Positions 1 to 12,026 of a DNA stretch of 64,000 bases are shown here, one piece after another. The notes below the pieces were generated by a model that saw nothing but the letters and a program-made list of their open reading frames with translations, was not told where the DNA came from and did not search any database. The stretch covers positions 124,001 to 188,000 of the forward strand of contig JALMLS010000079.1 in NCBI GenBank assembly GCA_038496445.1, in the 5' to 3' direction. The stretch comes from Trichosphaerium sp. ATCC 40318. Taxonomy: Eukaryota > Discosea > Flabellinia > Trichosidae. Position numbers and translations under genes: made by a program. Position 1 is the first letter of the stretch. Every line of letters begins with the position of its first letter.

Positions 1-562
1 CGAACAAGCTGTCAAGAGTCTTGAAGAGATATCAAACAGTTTGGCAAACGCACAAGTTGAATGTGGTATGAGGATCACTCCTAGAGATTATTGCAAGTCA
101 AACATCAATAAGGGGTTGATGGAAGTTGTATACGAATGGGCACGAGGTGTGGTACGTGATCGTTCTCTTTAAACACTCAAAACACGTCAAGTATTGTACT
201 GTTTCCTGATCACTTTATTTTAGAGTTTCAAGACAATTGTTGAGCTGACGGATGTGCCTGAAGGTAAAAACTCGTTTACCCATTATTACCTTTTTTTCGT
301 TTAACTTTTGTTTTTAAGGTACAATTGTGCGGTCTATTATAAGGTTGGATGAGACGTGCAGGGATTATAAGAGTGCTGCTAAAATTATTGGAGATTATGA
401 GCTGGCTGCCAAGATGGAAGCGACATCTCAGCTTATCAAGAGGTACCCAACAACATCCTACTATTTTGTTTTTAATGAAATCCATTTGCTGCCCTTTTGT
501 ACTTACAGCGTATTTCTTCTTTTAGGGATATTGTATTTGCGGCGAGTTTGTACATACAATAA
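1..562 (+). CDS. SKIC2: Ski2-type DExH RNA helicase, C-terminal end (partial)
   Basis: This is the last part of a superkiller-complex RNA helicase, which feeds mRNA to the cytoplasmic exosome. The gene is cut by the window edge. Exons 1-151, 224-263, 319-442 and 526-562 join in phase (first codon at base 2). The product ends with the arch/C-terminal helical region: MEVVYEWARG, TDVPEGTIVR, IRLDETCRDYKSAAKIIGD, then DIVFAASLYIQ-stop. The GTIVR-RLDE-C spelling favours Ski2 over its nuclear paralogue Mtr4, which usually has GSIIR-RRLEE. Introns are 55-83 bp with donors GTACGT, GTAAAA and GTACCC. The family call is strong; the Ski2 versus Mtr4 choice rests on a few residues. Confidence 0.85.
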
Positions 563-1355
563 GTGCTTTAATAAATATTTACAAGCCTCGAAACTGCTTT
601 TTACCTCAACTTGTTCGTTTAGTGACACATCTTTTTTGGTGCTCGCTACGCGAGTACTTGAGTATGTCAGTTACAAAAAACACGTTGTTTACAGACACTA
701 CAAGAGGTGGTATAGTAAGCACTAATGGTGGAATCATAAATTTTAGTTGTTGCAGTTGTACACAAAGATCACGTAATAACAAGTTTGTTGCTCTACAAAA
801 GAGCACAGTGAAAGGAAAGGATTCTTGAGTATTTTGTTAAAACACTTTCATGTTACTTTCAGGTTGCTCCACAAACACGCCAAATTCGTAAAAACAGAAG
901 ACCTTTCACTATTAGGGTTGGTATCTCACTCCAGGCTTCCTATGACAATTGGCGCTACTAATAAAGGATTACGTTGCACATGTGAGCAAATCTAAAAAGC
1001 CTGCTATTCCAAATTTTTCGCGGTAGCTGCTAGTCTGCACTGTCTCTAAACATTTATGGACGCGTAAATTCGGTACTATTCGATACGAATGCACGCGGAC
1101 ATAAGCTTGCAGAATGTTACGAAGTTCTGTCTTGAGTATGCAAGATGGAGTTGCAGTTTCGCAATATTTGCAAAGATTGGCGCTATACGACGTCTACTGA
1201 ATGTTTTGAGTTGCACTTCTCCACTTCGGGTTTTCGGGTAGAGTATAGCAACATCAAAGGGTAACGCGAAACTCCGATACTAATCGGGAAGTCAAACGTC
1301 GGTCTTTGCGTGTCAATCAAGTCATTAATCCTCAAACTCCACAAACAACACAACA
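563..1355. other. Intergenic, no supported gene
   Basis: Several short overlapping ORFs lie here but none continues across plausible splice sites or matches a family. A small imperfect hairpin-like stretch (CTCG..CGAG) lies near 643-655. The last 50 bases should contain the 5' UTR of the C2 gene. Confidence 0.5.
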
Positions 1356-2011
1356 ATGTCAGAAGTAGGTATGTTAAACATCAAATTGGTAGAAGCAAAA
1401 GACTTGCCAAACGAAGACGCCACTGGTACGTACCGTTAATTTCTGCCAACTCCTTTCTCGCTCTACTTGCCCGTCGCCGTTTACTTACTCCTTTTTCAAG
1501 GTAAGAGCGACCCTTTCGTCATCATTCAAGTGGGTAACGACTACCACTGGAGCAAAGCCTACAAAAGCAAGACAATCGATAACAACAACGCTCCTGTATG
1601 GAACGAAACATTTGAGTGCGTCTTTTGTGAGCCCAGAAGCCAACAAATCATTTCTTTTTGAAAAACTTTTTTTTTTTCTTGTTTGCTCTCTATCACCAAC
1701 TCTCGTTGTAGTATCCCTGTCAAAGAGCCAGAAAAGGATTCTGTACGTTTCACTCTTGTAGACGATGACGTATTGGGCTCAGATGACCACGTAAGATTGC
1801 GCGATCACCTGTTTTAGTTTCGAGATTTTTTTTTCTTTTTTTTTTCGGTTCGTAAGGTCTGATTTTGTTCGTTTAGCTCGGTATTGTAACTGTTGAGCTT
1901 AAAACACTTCCAAAAGGACAAGCAAAAGATTGCTGGTTGGGATTGAAGCTTAAAGGAAAAGATAGAGGTGCTGTACACGTTGTACTCACCGCCACTGGCT
2001 TTGGATGCTAA
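1356..2011 (+). CDS. Small single-C2-domain protein
   Basis: Exons 1356-1425, 1501-1615, 1712-1790 and 1877-2011 give a 132-residue protein that is essentially one C2 domain. Visible features are the first strand (MLNIKLVEAKDLPNED), SDPFVIIQV, the central NNAPVWNETFE motif, VDDDVLGSDDHLG and a closing VHVVLTATGFGC. Acidic residues in loops 1 and 3 (NED, SDPF, DDD, SDD) fit calcium binding. C2 domains bind phospholipid or proteins. There is no signal peptide or other domain, so a soluble, membrane-recruited adaptor is likely. The start is the first ATG of the ORF, preceded by CAACA. All splice phases are consistent. Confidence 0.85.
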
Positions 2012-2364
2012 TTACGGTCCATTTTGAAGCAAGGTGAAGCGAGATTGATAAAACAAAAAAAAAAAAATCAAAAAAAACTGATTTGAGCCTTTAATGGCAA
2101 TAAAGCCTGAATTTTTCTCAACGCAAAACAGAACAGCAATTTTATTGTGTGCGAAAAAGATCCAACAAATATAATCACCGTTTTAGTCTTGGTTTTTTTT
2201 TCGAAAACTGTGGAAAACAATTTATTCAAATCCATCATCTTCGCGCATCATCAACAAAAAAAACAAAACAGCAATGGGTTTGAAAATTAAAATCTGAACT
2301 TGTGTGTTTGTAATCTCGTTTATTTTGTTTGCATGCATGATGGAATAAGTTTCAGTTTATATCT
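2012..2364. other. Convergent 3' region
   Basis: Space between the convergent C2 and AS3MT genes. It contains A-tracts and an AATAAA-like signal near 2098-2103. No coding signal was seen. Confidence 0.5.
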
Positions 2365-3948
2365 CTAGCAACATCCCTTGGTTGTAGTAGTTGGGCAACA
2401 CCCCTCATTTTCCTCCTTTGAAGCAGACGCTTTGGAGGCGAAAGGCATGTTTCCACCACATCCTGCAAAAATACCACGATGTTTAGACAAGTCGCCTGAG
2501 AACTCGAAATGTGGCGCGAATCTTGTCTTCTGAAGCATAGCATTGGTATTACTACAAACCTGCAATGGGAATCAGTACAACGTTAAAATCCTTTCAAAAA
2601 AAAAAGGCAGACTTACCGGAAATGATTTTCCTTTTGGAATGGTGTGATGCGCATCAAGTTTGAATTCCTCTGGGTGGTTTGGAATTGTACCCTAAACATT
2701 GGTGTTAATACGCGACACATCTATATTCAAGTAAGGATGTACCTTGTACACTACAGCTTGTCCATAGTCCTCACAAGCCGGCTCGAGATCATCAAGTTTC
2801 CAAAGACGGAAGGTTGAAGAGTAGAAAGTAATAGGGGCAAGTAGTGCCTCAATCTTAGGGTTACCAATGGAAAATACAACATCTATACAATAAAAAGTAT
2901 GAGATCTTTGAGGAAAACGGTAAAAGAACATCAGTTTCTGGTAAAAGAAAAAACCAAAAAAATAAAAAAAAACCATTGATTACCATCAACAACTCGTGGG
3001 TCTGTGAAGCCTACTTTCTTTGCCAAGTTAACGAAATCGTTCCAGTATAATGCACCGCTCAGGCATTCACCCCATAAGACCTTATCCTTTCTGAGTTCTT
3101 CTGAGATGCGTCTGTCGGCGTACACATCGGAGAAGTAAAATTCGCCTCCTTTCTAGAATAAAATATTAACACATTTCAACTCCTTGCTTATTGACAACTC
3201 TCTAGCGTACCTTGAGTACTCTAAAAGCTTCACTGAGTACAGCGTGCTTATCAGGGGATAGATTAACAACACAATTGGACCTAAACACACGGGATGAGCC
3301 TTGAGTTTTGGACAGTTTTTGATTTCCTTTTGTTTGTCACTCCTGACTGCTGACGTACACTATTATGTCAACTGATTCATCCTCAATTCCAGCAGTCTTT
3401 AAATCCTCAATATAACCTTGTCTAAACTCGATATTTGGTTTCTCATAACCGAATTGCTTGGTTTGATGATCAACGTATTTGTTTGCAGTGTCGATCTGCT
3501 CTTGAGTCATATCTAGGCCTATAACTTTACCTGATAACACGAGTTAAACAGTTTGCGAGACATGGGTACTACTAGGCCAACTTACCTTTTGGTCCTACTA
3601 GCTTCATTAGGATGTAGCAATCTCTTCCTGAACCACAACCAAGGTCAAGTACAGTACCTGTACGCGTAAGTGTCAGTACAACAGATTTGTATGTGTAAAT
3701 CGCGTTTTAATAGCGTCTATGCTCTTTCACAGCGTAGGAAAGGCGAACTACGTACAGTTTTCAACAAGTGGAGGTATTGTTAGTCCACAGCCGTAATACT
3801 TTGCTAAAACGTCGTCGTGGATGTTTTTTAATACGTCTTTGATGTAATCGGGAGGTGCGCTGGCACATTCACATGCGTTGGTCTTTAGATCTTTGGTTCC
3901 TTTCAAAACCTTGCCATAGTATTCCTTTACGTCTTGCTTTATGCTCAT
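2365..3948 (-). CDS. AS3MT: Arsenite methyltransferase
   Basis: SAM-dependent methyltransferase that methylates trivalent arsenic. Exons, 5' to 3': 3756-3948, 3586-3657, 3359-3530, 3211-3280, 2984-3152, 2743-2882, 2617-2691, 2365-2572 (last acceptor approximate). Motifs in order: MSIKQDVKEYYGKVL; the N-terminal cysteines in NACEC and YYGCGL; SAM motif I VLDLGCGSGRD; VIGLDMTQEQ; VNLSPDKHAVLSEAFRVLK; GGEFYFSDVY; the catalytic-type cysteines in GECLSG and EPACEDYG. These are the conserved positions of the AS3MT family. The C-terminus carries extra Cys pairs (GCCPTTTTKGCC), common in this family and able to bind As(III). Neighbour orientation suggests independent transcription. The assignment is secure. 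Confidence 0.95.
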
Positions 3949-4602
3949 GATGATGGGTTCTGAAGTTTATGCCAAATTCGTTAAATTTCCGAAAAACATC
4001 CTTCTCCACCATTTTCCCCCAAAAGATACCTTTGCTTGTGTAGAGTGATATGGGACAAAAGTGCGGAGAGCTATTTAAGCGATGCTTTGTGGATTTTAAG
4101 TCCATATTTATCGTACACGTAACACGCATAGTGAATATTCCGTTGTCGCACTGGACTTCCTCATTGTAACGAAACAATTTCAGTAAAATACAATAGCAGA
4201 CCAATATTAAAGTTTCCTGTCGACCCACTAGATATTTTCAAGAAATAGTCTTGAAATTCTTTCCTGTAGCTTGTTGTTACTAAGTTTTGCCCCTTCCAGT
4301 TCGGTTGAACATCAGGAGATGCCATGCACGTCACGTGTCTACTGCTGGCAACGTCGTAAAATCCCACCGGCGGGCATTTGGGTAAGCTCGGAGTAGTCAC
4401 CGTGTAACCCGCTGCAGTATTGGCGTGGTGGCAGTCCAATCAGGACCACTACACGCAGCATACAGTAAAAAGAGAGCATGAAAATGCATCCTACAGCTCT
4501 GCGGAACGTAGGTATTAGCGTTCACAATTATTTATTGAAACAGGTCCTGCTTATTGAAGTCCTTAGAACTAGAAAAAGTAACGTTGTTCGCATGTTAAAC
4601 TG
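3949..4602. other. Intergenic between divergent genes
   Basis: Region upstream of AS3MT (-) and of the filamin-repeat gene (+), so it may hold a bidirectional promoter. Short ORFs near 4161-4439 show no motif or splice support. No other element recognised. Confidence 0.4.
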
Positions 4603-7185
4603 ATGTTTACGGATAAAGTACCAACGCGTAAACGACGTCCGTCTACGTTTAGGCGTTTTCGTTCTTTGTTTGGTGGAAAGAAGAGAAAAAAACAGCATGT
4701 AGGGAAAGACAGGCATGCTGTGGGCATGTCGTCAAGGTAATTACAAGCTTGCGTAAATGAAAGATCCACGCTATCAACCTTTATTACGTCATCTATGGAT
4801 CGTTTATTAATTGGATTTTAAACAGAGGGCAACGCAGAAGCGACTCTGGGTCAAGGAGAAGAAAGAAAAGAAATTCAACTCAATTGTCCTCTCCTCTGGA
4901 TAACAGACTGTACGATACATCTATACACGTGGTTAGTATGTGGGAGTTTAATTAAAGTAATAGGGTAATCGGTAAAAAGAATGGCAATAATACTACTGGG
5001 CATATAAGAAAACAAACCAGTAAGCGCTCGACAGAGTTGTTTGAAGAGAGCGAAGAAGGTTCGTTTTAGCACTGGTTTTTTTTGTTTTCGCGAAACGGTT
5101 GTTTTAAGCGTCTCGAATTTATAAACGTTTCTCGGGTATTGTACATCGGATGAAGCAATACGTTAGGAACTACCGAACAAATTAACCTCCAAATGGCGGT
5201 TTTGTCGTATTGTTCACTGAGACTAGTCTAACGTTCCTTAGTACCACCACCATCGTCTCTGAGATCAAGAGCTGGAGGGATTTGGGAGGCTGACGTACCA
5301 AAAGCAAAACCTAAAAAATCAAGTATGGCCACACTACATTAAATTCACCACGTTTTTTTGGTCAAAAGTTGCAAATTAACTGCACGTTTTTTGGCTTTTT
5401 GGGTTTTTTTTAGAGAGGGTGAAAAAGAAAGGTTTTTTTAGGTTGTTTCGTTGTTTGTGTTAGCCTGCTAATTGATTTTTTGAAGCGAGAGAAGAGTTAC
5501 TAAAGAATAGAAGGTCTAGACAAGTTGATGTACTGCGTGTCATTCATTGGGATGAGACACCCCATGATGTTGCGAATGCTTCCTATTATTCAGTGTCTAC
5601 GTTAATATTGTATTTAAAAAGTACGTCTCACAAAGTGAGTTAATTTTATTTTTAGACACGTTTTTTTTTGTTTGAACTCGTGCCTGAGAAGTTGTTTTTT
5701 TTGAATTTTTTTATTTATCACGTGATTATTTCTATTTTTTTTTTGACTTTGTTTGTTAGGTATAAGCCAATTTAAAGACTTGGTGTCAATGTATTATTAT
5801 AAAAATGTACGTTTACAATACGCTTTGAATATTATAAGAAATTGTGGTTGATGTAGCATTAAAGGAAGGAAATAAGAGAGTTTGGACGAAAATAGAAAAA
5901 GAGACTGATTTGAGACGTGCACGTGAATCTAGAGCAGTTGTTTATTGTTTTGATGTTGATAAGGTTGCTGAACAACGTATGTATTAATTTACTCTTGCTT
6001 ATGTTACAATACTGACGAAAAATAGGAGGTCGAAGGCACAGCTTTGATTCAGACGACTTTGAAAAGAAAGTGGTATGCAAACACTTTTTTTTTTTCTTAT
6101 TTTCGCTGACGCGCTTGTAGAAAACCAATAGCAATTTGGATAAACTTCAAGATTTGATAGATGCTGTTGAAGGCGTTGTACGTATTTTCTAGAAAATATC
6201 CGAACGTACAAAGTAGCTTACACGACGATAACAAATTAGGATTATGAAGAAAATAGTAGAGCAATTCATAGACAAAATAGTGATAAATCTCAAAATTCTA
6301 AACCGCTTATTGGGCAAAAAACGTCGGTTCGTGACGTACAGATACAACCTAATTTAATCAAACGTAATGCTTACAATTATACCTTTTAGAAACGACCTCG
6401 AAAGGTGCAACTTTCAGAAGCAAACAGAAAGTTTGACGAAAACTATGCTACAATCACTTCAAGAAAGCAAGACTCAACAAGACCTAACTTAAGAGTCAGC
6501 ATGGAGTCTTCAAGAAAAATAAACGTGTCGGAAAAACGTGTAAGTATCCATGAGAAATATGCAAAGAAAACTTCGAAGCATTTTTAGAAAAAATCACGTG
6601 ATTTTTTTTTGAACACGTGATTAATTTTTTCGTGAATATTGAACCAAGGTATTGATTTTTTCTCTCTTTGTAGCCGGTATCAATTGCCAGTATTCGAGGT
6701 AAACGAAGGGCTGGCACACGGCCGACATTTCACATGGATTCGTTTAGTGAGATGATGTTAAATCAAAAGTTTGTTGGTGATGATGAAAGTTCATCAGGCG
6801 ATCACGCTTCTTTTGTATCACAACTTGACACGATCAAATGCACGCTAAATATTCGTGCTCCAAAATCTGCGGACAAGTAAGTCTTAAAACAACATACTTT
6901 TAACTTCAACATCTTTTTATGCTTTGACTATGCACCAAAATAATTTTAACAAACAGTTTTATTCAAGTATTATTTTTTGACGTTATTTGTAGAGCAAACG
7001 GAAGTCTAAGGGTTGAAATTATTGGTCCAGATGGAGAGGAAGTTGAATATACAGTTTCTGATGTTGGAGGTGGTATGCATGTTGTATCATACTATGCCGG
7101 TTCTGGTGAGTACCAAGTTGATGCTTGGTTTGGAGGAGAACGTGTCAAAGATTGTCCATTTGTTCAGCTTTTTGGTGTTAAATAG
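4603..7185 (+). CDS. Basic protein with one C-terminal filamin/ABP280 repeat
   Basis: The 3' half is well supported. Exons near 5944, 6026-6072, 6121-6177, 6241-6341, 6392-6540, 6674-6878 and 6993-7185 join in phase. They end in a single Ig-like filamin repeat: ANGSLRVEIIGPDGEEVEY, GMHVVSYYAGSGEYQVDAWF, then a C-terminal VKDCPFVQLFGVK. Upstream exons encode very basic, Ser/Arg-rich sequence (MFTDKVPTRKRRPSTFRRF, SGSRRRKKRNSTQ, PKAKPKKSKRVKKKA) and a more ordered block with VDVLRVIHWDETPHDVANAS. Exon joins between about 4930 and 5850 are uncertain; one link needs a weak GTTTTT donor. A lone terminal filamin repeat usually mediates actin or protein binding. The rest matches no family I recognise. 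Two ATCACGTGAT palindromes lie in its introns. Confidence 0.6.
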
Positions 7186-7386
7186 TCACATTGATGAGAG
7201 ATGCAAGAAAATAAAAGAAAAAAAACCCCCAACATTTGTACAAATCAAAAACAAACGTCATGTTTCGTTCACCTAACACGTTATGTTGTTTTATATGCAA
7301 CTATGAAAAATCTACCTTGTGATAAGATTTGACGTTTGATGGGTTTTTATATCAAAAGGGCCGTGAAATGCAAATCCATATTTGAG

Positions 7387-7494
7387 GCTGTTAAGTTGCC
7401 TATTGCACCTACAACTCCTGTGGCACCAACTACTACACCTGTTGTACCAACTACAACAGCTCCGAGTGCTCCAACAGCACTTAAAAGTATATGA
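7387..7494 (+). pseudogene. Pro/Thr-stalk coding fragment
   Basis: A 35-codon stretch with no start codon reads as a mucin-like stalk (PIAPTTPVAPTTTPVVPTTT) and then stops. Its composition and codons (CCA/ACT/ACA) resemble the mucin-like gene at 52.3 kb and the stalk exon of the gene at 13.6 kb. It has no signal peptide and no clear splice partner, so it looks like a relic or a terminal exon of an unrecognised gene. Confidence 0.4.
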
Positions 7495-7674
7495 TGGTAA
7501 CTAAAATAAATAGTTGACTAAATCATTGTGCATCAACTTCAAATTTGTTTCATTTGCTTTTCTTTTTAGACATTGAACAGTGTGGAGTACATACTCTGAG
7601 TTTCTTGACTTATTCTGTTTTGTCCAAAAGTATTCTGGGCTATTTTTGTGATTTAAGGTACTTGTTATTCGATC

Positions 7675-10380
7675 ATGGCATCTCAGGACGAAGAAGTTCC
7701 ATTAGTTCAAGAAAATCCTCCTCCAAAACGGTTCTGCACAGTATCAAAGGTACTATCTAATTAACTGTCACGATTCTACATTGTGAGGTCATCTTGTTTT
7801 GACAAGTTGTACAGGTCATTTTATTGGCTTTTATTACACTGATAGCGGTCATTGTAGCTATTGTCGTACCAATTAGCATTGTTCTTTCTAACGAAGATTC
7901 AAATGGCACTGTTTACCATAACGCTATAGTGTAGTACGTCGTAGGTTCATTTTAAATCAAATTTAAAGCACTACAAAATAAATAACTAACGGTTTTCATA
8001 ATTTTTTTTGTACAAACAATGTCCTGCTATGCCAGTCAGAGCATGGTGTTATTTTAGGTTTCGCATTGTTGTTTTTGGATAATTTTATTGATTTTGATTA
8101 TAGCACTGCAGAAGATGGTCAAGAGAGTCCTATTGAAGCTTTCGCTGTTCAAGATGGACGTTTTGTTGCTGTTGGTACTTCTTCTAAACTGCAGAAAGAT
8201 TACAGACGATTCAAGCACGTTGACATGAATGGACAGACAATACTCCCTGGAATGACAGACGCGCACTGCGTATCCTTACTTACGAAAGTGTATCCACTTT
8301 TCTCAATAATCGTATTTTCTTTGACGCGAAGCACGTGCTCGGTCTTGGTACAGCGCTAGCGCAAGCTGACTTGATGGGATTAAGATCGGTGGATGACGCA
8401 CGAAATACTTCATTTGAGAGTGACGGTTAACCGTTGTTTTAGGTTATAGTAACTCTTCAGGAGGCTCTACAACTCAATAAGACACAAGATGGATGGTTAC
8501 TTGGTAGAGGATGGGATCAAACGCTCTGGCCTGGAAAAGAATTTCCAACAAAGGAAATGTTGGATGCTGAGTTTCCTGATACTCCTATATGGCTAAGAAG
8601 AGTTGATGGTCATGCTTCTTGGGCTAATTCAAAGGCTATGGAAAACGCAGATATACCTGCAGAAAACCCAGATGGGTACGAGAAGCTGTTGTGTCATTTT
8701 TTGACTGTTTTTGCATAAATCACGTGATACTCACGTTTTTTTGAAGCGGTGAGATCATTCGCGATCCAATCACAAATGAACCAACAGGCGTATTTGTCGA
8801 CACTGCTATGGCGTATGTGACACGTCTTGTGCCTAATGCCACTTTTGAGGATAACTATTTTCGATTACAGCTTGCTGTAAACGAAATGCAAAGACTTGGT
8901 ATTACTGGAGCACATGATGCTGGCATTGATACAGAAGTACGAAGAATGAATAACGCTAGACAAAAACTACAAAGATGGTGACTTTATTGTTTAGGAGGTA
9001 GCGTTGTTTGAGGCTGCTGTTGATGCAGATGAGTTTGACATTCGGTATTATGGTATGATTAGTAACGTATACGAAGATCCCGGTGCTCCACCAGGCAAAA
9101 AGCGAATGTGTCGCGTCAAGTATGAACAGAGTTCTTTTTCCTGTATTTTTTATTCTATTTTGTTTTTTTCCTTTTCCACTATTGACTATGAGAAGGCGTG
9201 ACTGGCAGACTATTGGTCATGCTCATAGCCACGAACAAGAATGTAGTATTGTTGATGAAAGTGTGGAGCATCCAGCTGATACTTGGTGTCAACGTGGTCA
9301 TTTGTACTACAAGGACAGACTTACAATTCGTTCAACAAAAATTTATATGGATGGTGCTCTTGGAAGTTATGGTGCTGCTTTATTGGACCAATATTGTGAT
9401 AGTATGTATAAATTAGTTTATCTATCTATATAACGCATTACTAATTAATTTTATTCTTACCCTAGAAAACACTACTGGGTTGCTTCGCACGACACCTGAA
9501 ATATTCAACTCTTCGGTCAGAAAGTGGATGGAATGCGATTTCCAGGTTAACACCCATGCTATTGGTGACCAGGCAAATAGAGTTGTACTTGATGGATATA
9601 TATGGGCTATGAACCTTCTTAACTTGACACACAAGGATATGCGTAATAGGGTGAGGCTTGATTCTCTCATTTGTTTTTTTTTTTTGACATTTTTTTTTTG
9701 AACAGGTTGAGCACGCTCAAATCATCAACCCTGATGATTTTATCAAGTTTAGAGATTATAATATCATTCCTTCGATGCAACAAATACATGCAATGAGGTA
9801 CAAATTACAATCACGTGGACTAAGAAGACAAAATATTAAAATATTTGTTCAGCGACAGAAACATGTCAATAGACAGAATAGGATGCAATGAAACGAGAAT
9901 ACGAGGGGCCTACGCATGGAAAACCTTCATGAATATGGGCGTACTCATACCTGGCGGTTCAGATTTTCCTGTGGAAAGAGCTAATCCAATGTTCGGGCTT
10001 CATGCAGCTGTTACAAGAGAAAATCAATCAGGTATGTTGTAAAAACCTCTTTTATTTCTTGGTAACTTTTGAAAAGGTTTTCCAAGCGGTGGATGGTATC
10101 CTGAGCAAAAAATGACACGATGGGAGGCCCTTCAGTCTTTTACAAAAGTAGCCGCACATGCAGCATTCCAGGAAGATGAGTTGGGTACGAGAGATTAACA
10201 GTTTGATTTTTTAGTTCTAAAAACTAATGTGAGTTTTAAAAAGGGACTATTGCTCCTGGTAAGCATGCTGACTTTATTGTTATCGATAAGGATTATATGA
10301 GAATGCCTCAGAGTGACATATGGAAAATCAATGTTCTACAAACTTACTTTGGTGGAAAAGCTGTTTACACACGTGAATAG
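7675..10380 (+). CDS. Membrane-anchored YtcJ-type amidohydrolase
   Basis: Metal-dependent amidohydrolase of the YtcJ/amidohydrolase-3 group. Exons 7675-7749, 7815-7933, 8104-8273, 8332-8397, 8443-8675, 8747-8936, 8995-9119, 9196-9401, 9466-9650, 9706-9797, 9853-10031, 10077-10184 and 10244-10380 are all phase-consistent. Metal-site motifs are present: DAHCH (the HxH is split by an intron after DAHC), NTHAIGD, VEHAQI and GGSDFPVE. DGALGS and KHADFIVID are also typical. The N-terminus has a short charged, Pro-rich cytosolic part, then a hydrophobic segment (about residues 26-50) and an NGT glycosylation site. That makes a type II membrane protein with the enzyme outside the cytosol. Most relatives I know lack this anchor. 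The intron at 8398-8442 appears to use a GC donor. Substrate unknown. Confidence 0.92.
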
Positions 10381-10623
10381 TTGTAAACTCTTTGAGAACA
10401 CAAACTTTTTTTTGAAAATTCTGTTTCAAACAAGAATCAGGTCTTTATCATTTTTAGCATCTTCATAAACACATACCAATAAAAAATCATTCTAAATCAC
10501 ACTATGAACACAATAACTATCATAAGAAGAGTTTCCTTGGTTTTTCAATCCTTTTTCATGGTGCCTATTAGAGCGCCATGAAATCTTTACTATTGGATAT
10601 CTATTTCTTTTTTTCGAATTATT
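10381..10623. other. Convergent 3' region
   Basis: A short AT-rich spacer between the amidohydrolase (+) and the F-box/MORN gene (-), with an AATAAA-like motif at about 10480. Nothing else seen. Confidence 0.4.
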
Positions 10624-11272
10624 TCACCACTCTTGCAAATTTCCATCTGCGTCCCAGGTCTTGCTATCTCCATCTTGTTTATCTTGTATGTAATGAGCAT
10701 GCATCCATAAAGTACCATTCATATGCCACCTTTTAAACTCCCCATGTTGGCAACCATTAACATAAAAACAATGCTCTTTCAATTCTCCATTAATATACCA
10801 CATCCTATACTCTCCTTCTCTTTTATCATTGACATAGTGACAATGTTCCCACAACTGCCCATTCTCATACCAACACCTATGATCTCCTTCTCTCTTATTA
10901 TTGACATAGTGCTTCTGTTCCCATAACTGACCACTGTCGTACCAACATTTGAACTGTCCTGTATTGTCACCATGAATCCAATGTTGTTGAGTTACAACTT
11001 GTCGTTTTGATCCTAAGATAGCGTATTGAATCCATTTTCCGTGTTTTTCCAGGTCGTCATCGAACCTTGTAGTCGTTGCTGTTTGTTTTGACAACAATGC
11101 CCAGTTTTTGTACACTTCTAAGTCTAACTCTATAATACAAAGCTGTAGCTCCACTGGAAGGCGTAATAGGTTGTTTCTATCCAGTTTTGAAGGGTTTGTC
11201 TATTTTACTCAAATTAGGCGCCAAAGTTTAAGATTACAGCGTTATTACCTGGACTATTTTGTTCCTATTCAT
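10624..11272 (-). CDS. F-box-like protein with MORN-variant repeats
   Basis: Two exons: 11249-11272 (MNRNKIVQ) and 10624-11199. The second is a long ORF without an internal ATG near its front, so the small upstream ATG exon, joined in phase 0, supplies the start. Residues about 15-45 (LLRLPVELQLCIIELDLEV) resemble an F-box, the Skp1-binding motif of ubiquitin ligases. The rest is about five repeats of a roughly 24-residue MORN-variant unit with W-N-G-L-EH-Y (for example MWYINGELKEHCFYVNG). Such repeats usually mediate protein contacts. A substrate-recruiting role is inference; the repeats are certain, the F-box moderately so. Confidence 0.75.
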
Positions 11273-12026
11273 ATCGCAGAAGATCACAACAATAGCACGA
11301 ATTGATTTGACACTGTAACTTAAATAATGAATTCTGCTTCAAGTCGCCTTCAATCAACAACTTAAACTTTTGCAGAGTTCCCCTTAAGCAAGACTAGCTC
11401 CTTTTTGTGCAACGTAATACTGCTTTAGATCCTCCTTTTAACCTAGCATCTCATGCCCCGTAAGCACGCGCCTTACCGTTGGGCCAGCGCGGCATTCAAC
11501 TTGTGGTAAAGAAAGGAAATGTTCTGGATCGACTAGTTATGGCTGTACACGTGTTTTACTCCGTTACAGACGTTTGGGTAAACTTGAGTTGACTTCGTAT
11601 AAATCAACAACAACAACCGACAAAGCTTAAACAACATGGCGAGCAGCAATCACCCACATCCCACCCAAAAATTTCCTTTTCAATTTGTTTTAAAAACTGT
11701 AAAACCTTTCTTTTGTTTTCCAAGTGTTCTTGTATAATATAACAAACGCTTGGCGCTGCGGTAGAGCCACAAGACATTTTATCTTCCTCCCAACATCGTC
11801 TTAGTTAGTGTTCCTTGGTTAGTTGATAGAAGAAAGTCAACTGAGAGTGTTAGAACTCTAACGATGTTGGAGCTGAAGCGTTTTGTTAATTTTGATTCTT
11901 TGGATCAACTCAGTGTAGAATGAATGTATTTATTTAATGAGTTCTGAAGCGGGTTCAAACGTATGAAGACGCTTAGTCGCACGTGTTTTGTCTGTCTGAC
12001 TTAATGCGTGTTGCAAAAAATCACGT
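11273..12026. other. Intergenic, no supported gene
   Basis: About 750 bases upstream of the F-box/MORN gene and downstream of the GST gene. Six-frame reading gave no extended coding signal or splice-consistent exon. Confidence 0.45.

Noticed and set aside
4161-4439. 92-codon minus-strand frame upstream of AS3MT
   Set aside because: No motif, no conserved-looking pattern, lies in the likely promoter.
10723-10926. Plus-strand frame of 67 codons
   Set aside because: It is the antisense shadow of the MORN-variant repeats.
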